From Microbacterium sp. HD4P20 (GTDB lineage Bacteria > Actinomycetota > Actinomycetes > Actinomycetales > Microbacteriaceae), in contig NZ_JAHZQZ020000011.1 in assembly GCF_019449275.2 (NCBI RefSeq), positions 248,001 to 312,000 on the forward strand: 64,000 nucleotides of DNA, in the 5' to 3' direction. Shown in pieces: positions 25,231-34,087 of the stretch; the first letter of the stretch is position 1, and each line of letters opens with the position of its first letter. The notes under the pieces are model-generated. The model saw only the letters and a list, made by a program, of their open reading frames with translations. It made no database searches and was not told the DNA's origin. The position numbers were made by a program, and so were the translations under genes.

Positions 25231-25236
25231 ACTTTA
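25231..25236 (-). promoter_or_regulatory. Leaderless -10 box of the VOC gene
   Basis: TAAAGT on the minus strand, then six bases and ATG. It lies in the 36-base gap after the small membrane-protein gene. Confidence 0.5.
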
Positions 25237-25260
25237 CCGGCGAGCCCGCCGTCGTGGTCG

Positions 25261-25440
25261 TCACATCGCTTCGAGGATCGACGATCCGAAGACGGCGAAC
25301 GCCGCCACGGCGACCCCCACGGTGCCCGCGGCGAGGATCCCGAGCACCAGGATGTGCCCCGCCACGGTCAGAACGAACGCGGCCAGCGGAGAGATGGTGC
25401 GACGGTGGACGTGCGGAAGCCGAGCGGTGGAGGTGGTCAC
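25261..25440 (-). CDS. Small membrane protein, 59 residues
   Basis: Read from GTG 25440 the frame gives MTTSTARLPHVHRRTISPLA, then a continuous hydrophobic region (about residues 19-53, enough for one long or two short membrane helices), ending SSILEAM. A positively charged N-terminus before a hydrophobic stretch and a clean stop support a real membrane peptide. Only a weak CGGAG lies upstream. It sits upstream of the bleomycin-resistance-like gene on the same strand. No family is recognised. Confidence 0.5.
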   Translation of the reverse strand: MTTSTARLPHVHRRTISPLAAFVLTVAGHILVLGILAAGTVGVAVAAFAVFGSSILEAM

Positions 25441-25606
25441 ACTCCGACGCTACGAACCGCGGCGCGCGTCCGCGTCCGCCCCCGGTCTGTCCGTGGTCAT
25501 CCCAGAGGATGACTTTTCTGCAGTCGATTCGTCGATCTGCGCCGGCGCTGTTCGACGGCCTTGACGAGGGTGGCACGTGGCCGCCCGCTACCGGAAGGAT
25601 CAGACC

Positions 25607-25945
25607 ATGAAGTTCATGATGTTCGTCGTCAGCGACGCGCAGCCCGACCAGCAGCCCGACGAGTCCGACATCGACCTGTGGGTCGATCCGCTCGATGCTG
25701 CCGGCAAGCGGATCATCGGCGAAGTGCTGGCGCCTGTCTCAGAGTCGACGGTGGTGAAAGTGCGCGGCGGCAAGGTGCTCACCACACATGGTCCGTTCGC
25801 CGAGACGAGCGAGGTGATCCTGGGCTTCGACATCCTCGAGGTCGAGAACGTCGACGAGGCGATCGAGATCGCATCGCGCCACCCGATGGCCCGCAACGGG
25901 CAGCTCGAGCTCCGCGCCTTCGCGCCGTGGAACGAATCCGCCTGA
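25607..25945 (+). CDS. YCII-related (YciI-like) protein
   Basis: 112 residues of the YCII/DGPF fold: MKFMMFVVSD at the start, THGPFAETSEVILGFDILEV in the middle (the family's DGPF(A/T)E region, with His for Asp here) and AIEIASRHPMARNGQLELRAF at the end. Family members often sit beside ECF sigma factors and are poorly understood; none is present here. The ATG is preceded by GGAAGGA. It converges on the nucleotidase gene across a strong terminator. Confidence 0.82.
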   Translation: MKFMMFVVSDAQPDQQPDESDIDLWVDPLDAAGKRIIGEVLAPVSESTVVKVRGGKVLTTHGPFAETSEVILGFDILEVENVDEAIEIASRHPMARNGQLELRAFAPWNESA

Positions 25946-25961
25946 CGGGTCGGACGACAGA

Positions 25962-25997
25962 AGAGGAGCCCGGATGCCGTGGCATCCGGGCTCCTCT
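25962..25997. terminator. Strong bidirectional terminator hairpin
   Basis: A perfect 17-bp stem (AGAGGAGCCCGGATGCC / GGCATCCGGGCTCCTCT) with a two-base loop lies between the convergent YCII and nucleotidase genes, 16 bases after one stop and 14 before the other. Confidence 0.85.
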
Positions 25998-26011
25998 ACA
26001 TCCGATGCGGA

Positions 26012-29000
26012 TCAGCCGCGCACGGCCGGCCGGCGACGCATCACCACGATTGCTCCACCCAGCACCACGAGCAGTGCCGCAGCCAGCGCGATGCCCCACG
26101 GCAGCTGGGCGCCCGTGACGGCGAGCTGGCCCGGGGCGACGACCGTGACCGACACCGAGAGCGGTTCGAAGCCTGCCGACTCGATCACGAGGGTGTGCGC
26201 GCCGAGGGGCAGATCCGACGGGATCCGCACCGTGAACGACACGTTGCCGCTCGCGTCGGCTGCCGGAATCCCCTGCACCACGATCGGCTCGCTGAACAGC
26301 GTCGCGCTGATCTGCTGACCCGGCTCGAGGCCCGAGACCTTCACCGGGAGCGATCCGCCCTGTTCGACCCTGCCCGAGCCGACGTCGACCGTCGCCCAGT
26401 CCACGCCGGGCGTGGGGGTGGGCGTCGGGGTCGGGCCGCCGTCGACGACGACCGCTCGTCCGAGCGGTGCCGGGTCGACGACGCCCGCCTGCTCGAAGTA
26501 CTGCACCGAGGCGGTGAGGTCGACCTGGCCGGTGTCGGTGCGGTCCCCGCCCTCGGCGAAGGTGGCGAAGTTGTCGCCACCGGCGGCGAGGAACGAGTTC
26601 GTCACGACCGTGAAGGTCTCATCGGCCGTCACGGCTTCGCCGTTCAGCGACATCGAGACGATTCGCGAGCCTGCTGCGGCATCAGGGTCGTACTCGTAGG
26701 TGAAGCCCTCCGAGATGCCCAAGTGCAGCTTCGGGCGCGACGAGCCGGCGGGCTGCCACTGCTCCTCGAGCAGCTGCTCGAGCTGAGCGCCGTCAAGCGT
26801 CACGGTCACGAGCGTGTTGGCGAACGGCTGCACCTCGGCGACGTCGCGGTAGGTGACCACGCCGTCCTGTCCGTACAGCAGGTCATCGCGGAGCCCGCCC
26901 GGGTTCATGATGCCGATCTGCGCCGGCGTACCCGCATAGTCCTCGTTGGAGGTCGCCCACAGGTACACGTCCGCGACCAGGTTGCCCAGCGACGACTCCA
27001 CGCCACGGTCGTCTCCCGGGGGAGTACCGCCTCGAAGGATGTCACCGCTGATCTCGCCCACCTCGACCGCGCCGAGCACGTCCGCCTCGGCGGCGGCCTC
27101 GTCGACGATCGACTGGACGGCGGGATCCGCCGGATACAGCGGCGTCTCGCCGTCCTCTCCGCCCACGAGCGGCACGAGCGACGCGTCGATCGAGATCAGC
27201 TCGCGGGTCTCGGTGTCGACAGAGATGTCGAGCTTGCCCAGTGTCGTGCCGTACTGGTGGGCCTGGATGACGGGGCGCTCAGTCCCCTCGACGCCCTCGA
27301 CCGGCACCATGCAGGTGTACGCCTGGTGGGTGTGCGCCGAGACGATCGCGTCGATCTCGGCAGACGCACCGTTCACGAGCTGCGCGTAGTCGGTGTCTCC
27401 GGTCGCGATGGTGGCGCAGTCCTCGGTCGCCGAGCCGTCGTGGGTGAGCAGCACGATCACGTCCGCGGCATCCGTGTCGGTGATCTCGGTGGCGACGCGG
27501 TTGGCCGCCTCGAGCTGGTCCCCGAACTCGATGCCCTCGATGCCCGTCGGCGTGACCATCGTGGCCGTGTCTGGAGTCACCGTTCCGATGAAGGCGACCC
27601 GCACCCCGTCCAGTTCGCGCACGGTGTACTCGGGGAGGACCGGGTCGGTCGTGCCCTCGGCATAGACGTTGGCGCCGAGGTTGAAGTCGGCGCTGCCGTA
27701 CAGGTCGGTGACCCGTCCGGTGAGATCGGCGAAGCCCCGGTCGAACTCGTGGTTGCCGGCTGCGCCGAGGTCCAGGCCCGCGGCGACGAGCGCTTCGATG
27801 GTCGGCGCGTCCTCCTGGATGAACGAGGTGAACGTCGAGGCGCCGATGTTGTCGCCGGACGACACGAACAGGGTGTTCGGGTTCTCGGCCTCGAACGCGT
27901 CCACGGCGCCCGCGAGCACCGCGGCGCCGGCCTCTCCGTTGCCGAAGTTCGCCTCGATGCGACCGTGGAAGTCGTTGATCGTCAGCACCTGGAGGTCGGT
28001 GGTCTCGGGTGCGAGGAGGTCCTCGATGGCGAACAGGGTCGTCGTGCCCGACACCTCGTTGCCGACGGCGAGCAGGGGCTCGCCCGTCGCAGAGTCCTCG
28101 GCGGGGATGAACGCGATGCCCTCGGGCCCGAGGTCGCCGGCCTGCGACAGCACCGCTGCCGGGTCCGCCGCGTCCTCGACCGAGACCGAGAAGTCGCGAT
28201 TGTTCACATACGTGACGAAAGTCGATGCCGCGGGCTCGGTGATGTCGTACACCGCGATGCCGCCGACCCGCTCGAACCCGAGGAAGGCGTACGTGCGGTC
28301 GCTCAGTGTGCCGATGGCGACGCTTTCGGCCTCAGGGCCCTTGTCGTCGCTGCGGCCCTCGAGGTTGGACTCCGAGTGATTGGAGTTGAAGAACTCGGGG
28401 GATGCCGCGGCGGTCACCTCTTCGAACGACGAGCCGGAGTCGAAGACCTGCTCGCCCTCGGTGGTCCAGATCGAGAAGGACCGTCCGCCGAACGCGTAGA
28501 GCTCGCTGTAGCAGCCGGCGTCGGCGTCGAAGCCGTTCTCTTTCGTGACGTTGAGGCGACCCAGGTCGGCATCGCCGAGAAGCCCGGTGAGGGGCTCGCA
28601 GACGGGGCCGAAGCCCTCCTCCGCGAGGTTCTTCACGCGCGCGGGCTCCTCGTACTCGCCCCATTCCCGCGCGTCGCCCTCGTTCGCCGTGACGAGATAG
28701 GTCTGGCCGCCGGCGGTGTAGGACGAGATCGCGTCGGGCATGTAGATGCCCTTCAGCGCCTCGAAGGTGCGCAGCGAGAAGCCGCCGTCCTTGTCGCTGG
28801 GGTCGAGCGCGTTCTGCGCGAGCCCGTGGCCTTTGAAACCGAGCGACCAGACATCCGTGACGGTGGCCGAGTCCAGGTCGACGACGGCCACGGCGTTCGC
28901 CTCCTGCAGCGACGCATAGGCGACGCCGCCGTCGATCGTGACGTACTCCGGCTCGAGGTTGCGGCTGATCGGCCGGTCTTCGCCGTGCGGGGTGGGGCCG

Positions 29001-29689
29001 AACACGCGGACGTCGGCCGGCAGGGTCTTGCTGCCGTCGTCGAAGGCGTGGAAGGCCGCCGTCCGCACCGCGTCCTGCGCCGGCGCGGCGACGGTCTGCG
29101 GCAGTGTGACGACCGAGACGGAACCCTCGGGGTCGATCGAGAAGTCGTCGGCCGGCTCGCCCTCGTTGGCGACGACGGCCACGGCGCCGTCTCCCGAGAT
29201 CGTCACCATGTCGGGCAGCGACCCCACTGCGACGGTGCCGAGGACGGCCGACGCTGCGTCGGCGGCGTTGGCGTCGAAGAACACCAGGTGACCGGCGTCG
29301 GTCTTGACGGCGGCTTCGAAGGCGACGACGCCGAGGCCATCCGCGCGCACGGCGACGGAGTTGGCGACGCCGGTCGATGACAGGGTGAAGTCCTTGGTGA
29401 TCGCCGCGGGATCGCGGTAGTCCAGCACATCGACGGATCCGGCCAGCGCATTCACCACGAACAGTCGGTCGCCGTGGGCGGCGACGATCTCGGCCGCGCT
29501 CTCGTCGAACGCTCCGGTCTCGAACGTGCCCAGGGGCGACAGCGACAGGGTGGCGTCCTCAGCCGAATGCACGATCGGGTCGGGGACGACCGCCGCGGAG
29601 GCGGCGGTGAACGGTGTCAGCGCGAGCGCGCAGACGGCGGCCGTCGTCGTCGCGGCGGCGACGAGGCGGCGGTGGGCATGCGAAGGCAT
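26012..29689 (-). CDS. Secreted, sortase-anchored 5'-nucleotidase-like protein with choice-of-anchor I domain
   Basis: 1225 residues with a signal peptide (about 1-32). A beta-propeller-like choice-of-anchor I region (about 35-540) is followed by a calcineurin-type metallophosphatase domain starting LTINDFHG (near 570), with SSGDN, AAGNHEFDRG, LTHDGS and SAHTHQAY metal-binding motifs. A 5'-nucleotidase C-terminal domain follows (around MNPGGLRDDLLYG and EVQPFANTLVTV). Then come a PTPTPTP linker, a beta-sandwich, an LAVTG motif, a hydrophobic helix and RRRPAVRG. LAxTG fits class E sortase anchoring. It should release phosphate from extracellular nucleotides or cyclic nucleotides. ATG 29689 is preferred because GAGGA lies five bases upstream; a GTG at 29701 would include the RBS. 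Confidence 0.9.
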   Translation of the reverse strand: MPSHAHRRLVAAATTTAAVCALALTPFTAASAAVVPDPIVHSAEDATLSLSPLGTFETGAFDESAAEIVAAHGDRLFVVNALAGSVDVLDYRDPAAITKDFTLSSTGVANSVAVRADGLGVVAFEAAVKTDAGHLVFFDANAADAASAVLGTVAVGSLPDMVTISGDGAVAVVANEGEPADDFSIDPEGSVSVVTLPQTVAAPAQDAVRTAAFHAFDDGSKTLPADVRVFGPTPHGEDRPISRNLEPEYVTIDGGVAYASLQEANAVAVVDLDSATVTDVWSLGFKGHGLAQNALDPSDKDGGFSLRTFEALKGIYMPDAISSYTAGGQTYLVTANEGDAREWGEYEEPARVKNLAEEGFGPVCEPLTGLLGDADLGRLNVTKENGFDADAGCYSELYAFGGRSFSIWTTEGEQVFDSGSSFEEVTAAASPEFFNSNHSESNLEGRSDDKGPEAESVAIGTLSDRTYAFLGFERVGGIAVYDITEPAASTFVTYVNNRDFSVSVEDAADPAAVLSQAGDLGPEGIAFIPAEDSATGEPLLAVGNEVSGTTTLFAIEDLLAPETTDLQVLTINDFHGRIEANFGNGEAGAAVLAGAVDAFEAENPNTLFVSSGDNIGASTFTSFIQEDAPTIEALVAAGLDLGAAGNHEFDRGFADLTGRVTDLYGSADFNLGANVYAEGTTDPVLPEYTVRELDGVRVAFIGTVTPDTATMVTPTGIEGIEFGDQLEAANRVATEITDTDAADVIVLLTHDGSATEDCATIATGDTDYAQLVNGASAEIDAIVSAHTHQAYTCMVPVEGVEGTERPVIQAHQYGTTLGKLDISVDTETRELISIDASLVPLVGGEDGETPLYPADPAVQSIVDEAAAEADVLGAVEVGEISGDILRGGTPPGDDRGVESSLGNLVADVYLWATSNEDYAGTPAQIGIMNPGGLRDDLLYGQDGVVTYRDVAEVQPFANTLVTVTLDGAQLEQLLEEQWQPAGSSRPKLHLGISEGFTYEYDPDAAAGSRIVSMSLNGEAVTADETFTVVTNSFLAAGGDNFATFAEGGDRTDTGQVDLTASVQYFEQAGVVDPAPLGRAVVVDGGPTPTPTPTPGVDWATVDVGSGRVEQGGSLPVKVSGLEPGQQISATLFSEPIVVQGIPAADASGNVSFTVRIPSDLPLGAHTLVIESAGFEPLSVSVTVVAPGQLAVTGAQLPWGIALAAALLVVLGGAIVVMRRRPAVRG

Positions 29690-29694
29690 CGGAA

Positions 29695-29699
29695 TCCTC
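29695..29699 (-). promoter_or_regulatory. RBS that fixes the nucleotidase start
   Basis: GAGGA on the minus strand, five bases before ATG 29689. Confidence 0.6.
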
Positions 29700-29737
29700 A
29701 CGGGAGGGGACGGGTGGTGCGCACACGGCGCCCTCCG

Positions 29738-29781
29738 TGCCTAACGGGTTCAGGTGTCGCGCGGGTGAACTGCGGGCGACG
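29738..29781 (-). promoter_or_regulatory. PHO-box-like promoter of the nucleotidase
   Basis: Minus strand: three 11-base units, CGTCGCCCGCA (29781-29771), GTTCACCCGCG (29770-29760) and CGACACCTGAA (29759-29749). The middle one is a strong match to the actinobacterial PhoP direct-repeat unit GTTCACC; the flanking two are weaker. TAGGCA (29743-29738) follows as a possible -10. This fits phosphate-starvation control of a secreted phosphatase. Confidence 0.5.
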
Positions 29782-29831
29782 GATTCATGCAAGCGCGGCG
29801 CGGAGGACCCGCACCGGCAGGCGTGCTTCGG

Positions 29832-31205
29832 TCACAGCGAGGAGCCGTCGATGAGACGCCGCCGGGTTTCACGCGTCTGTGACAGCATGGTGTCGATCGT
29901 GGCCGGATCGCCGTCGCTGGACTGCAGCTGCGCGGTCAGGGCGTCGAGCTGAGCGAGGAGTGCATCCTCGACCTCGGCATCGTCGGTGAGCAGGTGGAGT
30001 TCGGACACCGCCTGCAGGAAGCGGGTCGTCACAGAGGGGTGGGTCGCGCCGTAGTGACGAATCGGTGTGAGCGCCGCATCGATTTCATCGGCCGGTGAAC
30101 GCACCACCGTGAGGACGCAGAGTCGGCCGTCGCCGTCGGCGAGAGCCTCGGGCAGTCGGGGAATCTGGAGCAGCCGCGCTGTGATGGCTGTCAGGTGGCC
30201 GAGGGCGTGCACGGCGGTCGTCGGATCGTTCAACCCCGGCGAGAGTGCGCGCAGGCCGATGTCGATGGTCTGCTGCAGTCCGAAGTCGACGTCATCAGCC
30301 GCTGTGCGCTCGTACCCGATCGAGAACGACGACTGCACCGCGGACTCGACCTCGTCGGCATCCGCCGTGGCGTCGGCGCGCGAGGGCCACCAGTGCGCGA
30401 GCGGCGTGCCCGCCACCACGCTGTCGCCCACCTTCCTGCTGAGCTGGACCACGACCTCCCGCTGCGACGCGAGTGCCACCAATTCGCGGTGGTCGAGGTT
30501 CGTGATGAAACCGCTCGATGGCGCAGCGACCGGATGCTTCAGCGTGGGAACGCGGACGTCGCCCCGGAACGCGTCGACCTCGGCGTTCCTGCCGCTCACG
30601 AGATCGATGGTGCTGTCGGTCTCGCCGTGGATGTCTCTGAGCATGGTCTCGATTCGCAGCTGGGCCGCGAGGTGGGCGAGGAAGAACACCAGCATCACGA
30701 CGCTGAGGAGCGTCAGGCCGAAGGCGACGGTGACGGAGATCCGCGGGATGAACGGCGGGTCGCCGTTCTCGTCAGAGCGTACGGTTCGCAGGACGGTGAG
30801 TGAATAGGCGAACGTACCCAAGAACGCGGCGAGGGTGAAGTGGACCTGGCGGTCCCGAGCGAACAGCCGCAGCACACGAGGGGAGCCCTGAGAGCTGGCC
30901 AGTTGCAGGGCGATCACCGTCAGCGAGAAGGTCAGCGAGGTCGCCGTGATGAGTGACCCGGCGATGGCCGACAGCACCGACCGGGCCGAATCCGCCCCGC
31001 CGTTGAAGACCACGGAGTCCACCGCGTCCGGAAGGCTGTCGTCGACGAGAAGGTCGACGCGCGGCAGCAGAAGGCCCAGGCCGACGGAGAGGATGACCGC
31101 GGCCAGGGGAAGCGGCCAGAGTCGGGACTCGATCGACTCCGACAGTCGGGCCCACCAGCCGTGGCTGCGGGTCCTTCGCGGTGTGTGCCGCGCCGAGTCA
31201 GGCAT
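29832..31205 (-). CDS. DUF2254 membrane protein
   Basis: 457 residues matching the DUF2254 family. There are about four transmembrane helices in the first 200 residues (WPLPLAAVILSVGLGLLLP, ITATSLTFSLTVIALQLAS with the conserved QGSPR following, FTLAAFLGTFAYSLTVLRTV, LTLLSVVMLVFFLAHL) and a soluble C-terminal domain (about 225-450) containing FSIGYERTAADDVDFGLQQ and LSPGLNDPTTA. Function is unknown; an ion-channel or mechanosensor role has been guessed for the family. Its start overlaps the end of the DUF421 gene by eight bases, so the two are co-translated. Confidence 0.88.
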   Translation of the reverse strand: MPDSARHTPRRTRSHGWWARLSESIESRLWPLPLAAVILSVGLGLLLPRVDLLVDDSLPDAVDSVVFNGGADSARSVLSAIAGSLITATSLTFSLTVIALQLASSQGSPRVLRLFARDRQVHFTLAAFLGTFAYSLTVLRTVRSDENGDPPFIPRISVTVAFGLTLLSVVMLVFFLAHLAAQLRIETMLRDIHGETDSTIDLVSGRNAEVDAFRGDVRVPTLKHPVAAPSSGFITNLDHRELVALASQREVVVQLSRKVGDSVVAGTPLAHWWPSRADATADADEVESAVQSSFSIGYERTAADDVDFGLQQTIDIGLRALSPGLNDPTTAVHALGHLTAITARLLQIPRLPEALADGDGRLCVLTVVRSPADEIDAALTPIRHYGATHPSVTTRFLQAVSELHLLTDDAEVEDALLAQLDALTAQLQSSDGDPATIDTMLSQTRETRRRLIDGSSL

Positions 31206-31710
31206 CTTCGGTCTCCCCCGGCAACGCCGAGCCGTCGCCGACGGAGTCCCGGCCGATCACGCTCAGCATGCCGTTGGGTTCCAGAACGACGGCACCCACT
31301 CTCGACGGGTCTCCGAAGCCGGCGCTTCGGATGGCCTGCTGCACCTGCGACTCGGTGAGCCGGTTCTCACGGATCACGTCGTGGCGAATCTCTCCGTTCC
31401 TCAGGACGACCGCGGGTCCGGAGGTCACGGCCCGGCGGAACCAGCGCCACCGCGTCGAGGCCCACGCCACCAGCAGCTGCAGGGCGGCCAGCAGCACGAG
31501 CGCCGTCGCCCCCTCGGCCCATGAGACGTCCTTGTTCAGCAGGATCGTCGCGAGCGTCGAACCGAAAGCGACCGTCACGACGAAGTCGAAGGCGTTCATC
31601 TGGCTGAGGGTCCGCTTGCCTGAAAGCCGCAGAACGACGACGAGGAAGACGTACGCGGCCCCGCCGACGGCGACCACCCGCCCTACCTCCGACCACGAAT
31701 CAAACCACAT
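31198..31710 (-). CDS. DUF421 (YetF-like) membrane protein
   Basis: 170 residues. Three transmembrane helices in the first 85 residues surround the family signature LSGKRTLSQMNAFDFVVTVAFGS, followed by a small cytoplasmic alpha/beta domain (NGEIRHDVIRENRLTESQVQQA, VLEPNGMLSVI). DUF421 proteins are widespread and poorly understood. AAGGGAG precedes the ATG. It forms a two-gene operon with DUF2254, a pairing that suggests a joint membrane function. Confidence 0.9.
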   Translation of the reverse strand: MWFDSWSEVGRVVAVGGAAYVFLVVVLRLSGKRTLSQMNAFDFVVTVAFGSTLATILLNKDVSWAEGATALVLLAALQLLVAWASTRWRWFRRAVTSGPAVVLRNGEIRHDVIRENRLTESQVQQAIRSAGFGDPSRVGAVVLEPNGMLSVIGRDSVGDGSALPGETEDA

Positions 31711-31852
31711 GGCGCTCCCTTCGGGTTGCGGGACAGTCTCCTGCGTGGTCGGACGCTTCCGGAACGGGGTTGCGCTCCGGCCGCAACCCCCTTAGGGGAT
31801 CGGGCGTCGAGCAATCCAGGGCAGGTAAATACTGGAACCCCTCGCAAATAGT

Positions 31853-31870
31853 TGGACGTCCATGTAAAGT
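31853..31870 (+). promoter_or_regulatory. Palindrome and -10 box before the acyl-CoA dehydrogenase
   Basis: The perfect palindrome TGGACGTCCA (31853-31862) is followed at once by TAAAGT (31865-31870), a plausible -10. A repressor at the palindrome would cover the -10/-35 spacer. The MarR protein at the end of this cluster, or a TetR-type regulator elsewhere, could bind it; this is inference. Confidence 0.45.
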
Positions 31871-31949
31871 TTCTTTCGTGCCGACGAAGGCACCACGCCG
31901 TCGACCTCGGGCCTCACAAGGGCGCCGTGGGATCGCCGAAGGAGCAGCA

Positions 31950-33140
31950 ATGTCCACCGTCACCCCCATGGTCCCCGCCCTCAGCGCCGACGAGCGAGCC
32001 GCCATCCTCGAGGCGGTCCGTGACTTCGCGCAGTCCGAGCTCGCACCGCACGCACTCGAGTGGGACGAGCAGAAGTACTTCCCGCGGGAGACGCTGGCGC
32101 GGGCGGGAGAGCTGGGGCTCGGTGGGGTGTACGTGCGCGAAGACGTCGGCGGCAGCGGACTCTCGCGTTCGGACGCGGTTGCGATCTTCGAAGAGCTCGC
32201 CGTCGGCGACACGGCGATCGCGGCCTACATCTCGATCCACAACATGGTGGCGTGGATGATCGACACCTACGGCACTGAGCCTCAGCGACAGGAATGGCTG
32301 CCGCTGCTGACATCCATGGAGGGCTTCGGCAGCTACTGCCTCACCGAGCCCGGGGCGGGATCGGATGCCGCGGCCATCACGACGAGCGCCGTGCGGGTCT
32401 CGGACGCCGAGGGTGGCACTGAGTACGTGCTGACGGGCGTCAAGCAGTTCATCTCGGGTGCCGGCGAGGCATCCGTCTACATCGTCATGGCGCGCACCGG
32501 CGAACCGGGCGCCCGCGGGATCACCGCCTTCCTGGTGCCCGAGGGCACTCCCGGCCTGTCGTTCGGTGCGAACGAGAAGAAGATGGGCTGGAACGCACAG
32601 CCGACGCGACAGGTGATCCTCGACGAGGTGCGGGTGCCCGCGTCGAGCATCCTCGGCGGTGAGGGGCAGGGGTTCAAGATCGCGATGTCGGCCCTGGACG
32701 GCGGCCGCCTCAACATCGCCGCGTGCTCGCTGGGAGGCGCTCAGTGGGCACTGGATCGCGCGGTGCGGTACGTGCACGAGCGCTTCACGTTCGGTGAGCC
32801 GCTCGCCGAGAAGCAGTCCGTCGTGTTCACCCTCGCCGACATGGCCACCGAGCTGCGCGCCGCGCGGGCGATGGTGCGGGATGCCGCCGCCGCCCTCGAC
32901 GCCAAGATCGCAGGATCCGACGTCGACGATGCCGCGATGCAGTGCGCGATGGCCAAGCGCTTCGCGACCGACGCCGGGTTCCGTGTCGCGAACGAGGCCC
33001 TGCAGCTGCACGGCGGGTACGGGTACCTTCACGAGTACGGGATAGAGAAGGTCGTGCGCGACCTGCGCGTGCACCAGATCCTGGAGGGCACCAACGAGAT
33101 CATGCGCGTCATCATCGGCCGGCAGCTGCTGGCCGGCTGA
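31950..33140 (+). CDS. Acyl-CoA dehydrogenase, probably isobutyryl-CoA dehydrogenase
   Basis: 396-residue FAD enzyme that introduces the alpha-beta double bond and passes electrons to ETF. ACAD signatures are CLTEPGAGSDAAAI (near 130), GAGEASVYIVMART and the C-terminal LHGGYGYLHEYGIEKVVRD. The catalytic Glu is in ILEGTNEIMR (near 379), the position used by short-chain and isobutyryl-CoA dehydrogenases. GGAGCAGCA precedes the ATG. With a hydroxyisobutyrate dehydrogenase and a hydratase downstream, the valine pathway is the best fit, though 2-methylbutyryl-CoA or other short acyl-CoAs remain possible. Confidence 0.9.
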   Translation: MSTVTPMVPALSADERAAILEAVRDFAQSELAPHALEWDEQKYFPRETLARAGELGLGGVYVREDVGGSGLSRSDAVAIFEELAVGDTAIAAYISIHNMVAWMIDTYGTEPQRQEWLPLLTSMEGFGSYCLTEPGAGSDAAAITTSAVRVSDAEGGTEYVLTGVKQFISGAGEASVYIVMARTGEPGARGITAFLVPEGTPGLSFGANEKKMGWNAQPTRQVILDEVRVPASSILGGEGQGFKIAMSALDGGRLNIAACSLGGAQWALDRAVRYVHERFTFGEPLAEKQSVVFTLADMATELRAARAMVRDAAAALDAKIAGSDVDDAAMQCAMAKRFATDAGFRVANEALQLHGGYGYLHEYGIEKVVRDLRVHQILEGTNEIMRVIIGRQLLAG

Positions 33141-33166
33141 CGCGCCGACCGACAAGGACGTCAGCA

Positions 33167-34087
33167 ATGAGGATCGCATTCCTGGGGCTCGGGCACATGG
33201 GCCTGCCGATGGCGAAGAACCTTGCCGCCGCAGGGCATGAGGTGGTCGGCTTCGACGTGATGCCGGCCGCCGTCGAGGCAGCGCGAGAGGCGGGGCTGGC
33301 GGGCGCGGATTCTGGCACGGATGCCGCGGCCGGAGCGTCGGTCGTGTTCACGATGTTCCAGACCGGCCAGCAGGTGCTCGACGCGTATCGCGGGAGCGAC
33401 GGGGCCGACGGGCTGCTCGGTGTCGCGGCATCCGGAACGCTCTTCGTCGACTGCTCGACGATCGCCGTCGACGACGCGCGCGCCGTGCACGAGCTCGCCG
33501 AAGCGGCGGGCCATCGTTCGCTGGATGCGCCGGTGTCGGGCGGTGTGGTCGGCGCCGAGAACGCGAGCCTGGCGTTCATGGTGGGCGGGGCGGACGAGGA
33601 CTTCGAGGCAGCGCGGCCGTTGCTCGAGGTTATGGGCCGGCGCGTCGTGCACTGCGGCGGCGCCGGTCTCGGCCAAGCCGCGAAGGTCTGCAACAACATG
33701 ATCCTCGCGGTGTCGCAGATCGCGGTGGCCGAGGCGTTCGTGCTCGGCGAGCGGCTCGGGCTGTCGCATCAAGCGCTGTTCGACGTCGCTTCCAACGCGT
33801 CGGGTCAGTGCTGGGCATTGACGACCAACTGCCCCGTTCCGGGCCCGGTGCCCGCGAGCCCCGCCAACCGCGGCTACCAGCCCGGTTTCGCGGGCGCACT
33901 CATGAACAAGGACCTGGGGCTCGCCGAGGACGCCGTGACATCGACCGGCGTCGAGGCCAGGATGGGGATGCTCGCGCGCGAGGTCTACCGCGAGTTCGCC
34001 GAGGGTCCGGGCGGCAGTCAGGACTTCTCGGGCATCATCAACACCATCCGCGCCCACAGTGCGCGGTCCGAGGAGGAAAGCCGATGA
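33167..34087 (+). CDS. mmsB: 3-hydroxyisobutyrate dehydrogenase
   Basis: 306-residue NAD-dependent beta-hydroxyacid dehydrogenase that oxidises 3-hydroxyisobutyrate to methylmalonate semialdehyde in valine breakdown. The Rossmann motif [15 protein letters not shown] is at residues 4-18, the substrate-binding [11 protein letters not shown] near 123-133, and the catalytic Lys in GQAAKVCNN near 170. It lies 26 bases after the acyl-CoA dehydrogenase gene and overlaps the hydratase by ATGA. Methylmalonate semialdehyde dehydrogenase (mmsA) is not in the window. Confidence 0.92.
   Translation: MRIAFLGLGHMGLPMAKNLAAAGHEVVGFDVMPAAVEAAREAGLAGADSGTDAAAGASVVFTMFQTGQQVLDAYRGSDGADGLLGVAASGTLFVDCSTIAVDDARAVHELAEAAGHRSLDAPVSGGVVGAENASLAFMVGGADEDFEAARPLLEVMGRRVVHCGGAGLGQAAKVCNNMILAVSQIAVAEAFVLGERLGLSHQALFDVASNASGQCWALTTNCPVPGPVPASPANRGYQPGFAGALMNKDLGLAEDAVTSTGVEARMGMLAREVYREFAEGPGGSQDFSGIINTIRAHSARSEEESR

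Noticed and set aside
25979..29380. An 1133-residue plus-strand frame across the nucleotidase gene
   Set aside because: Antisense shadow. The minus-strand frame carries metallophosphatase motifs, signal peptide and sorting signal.
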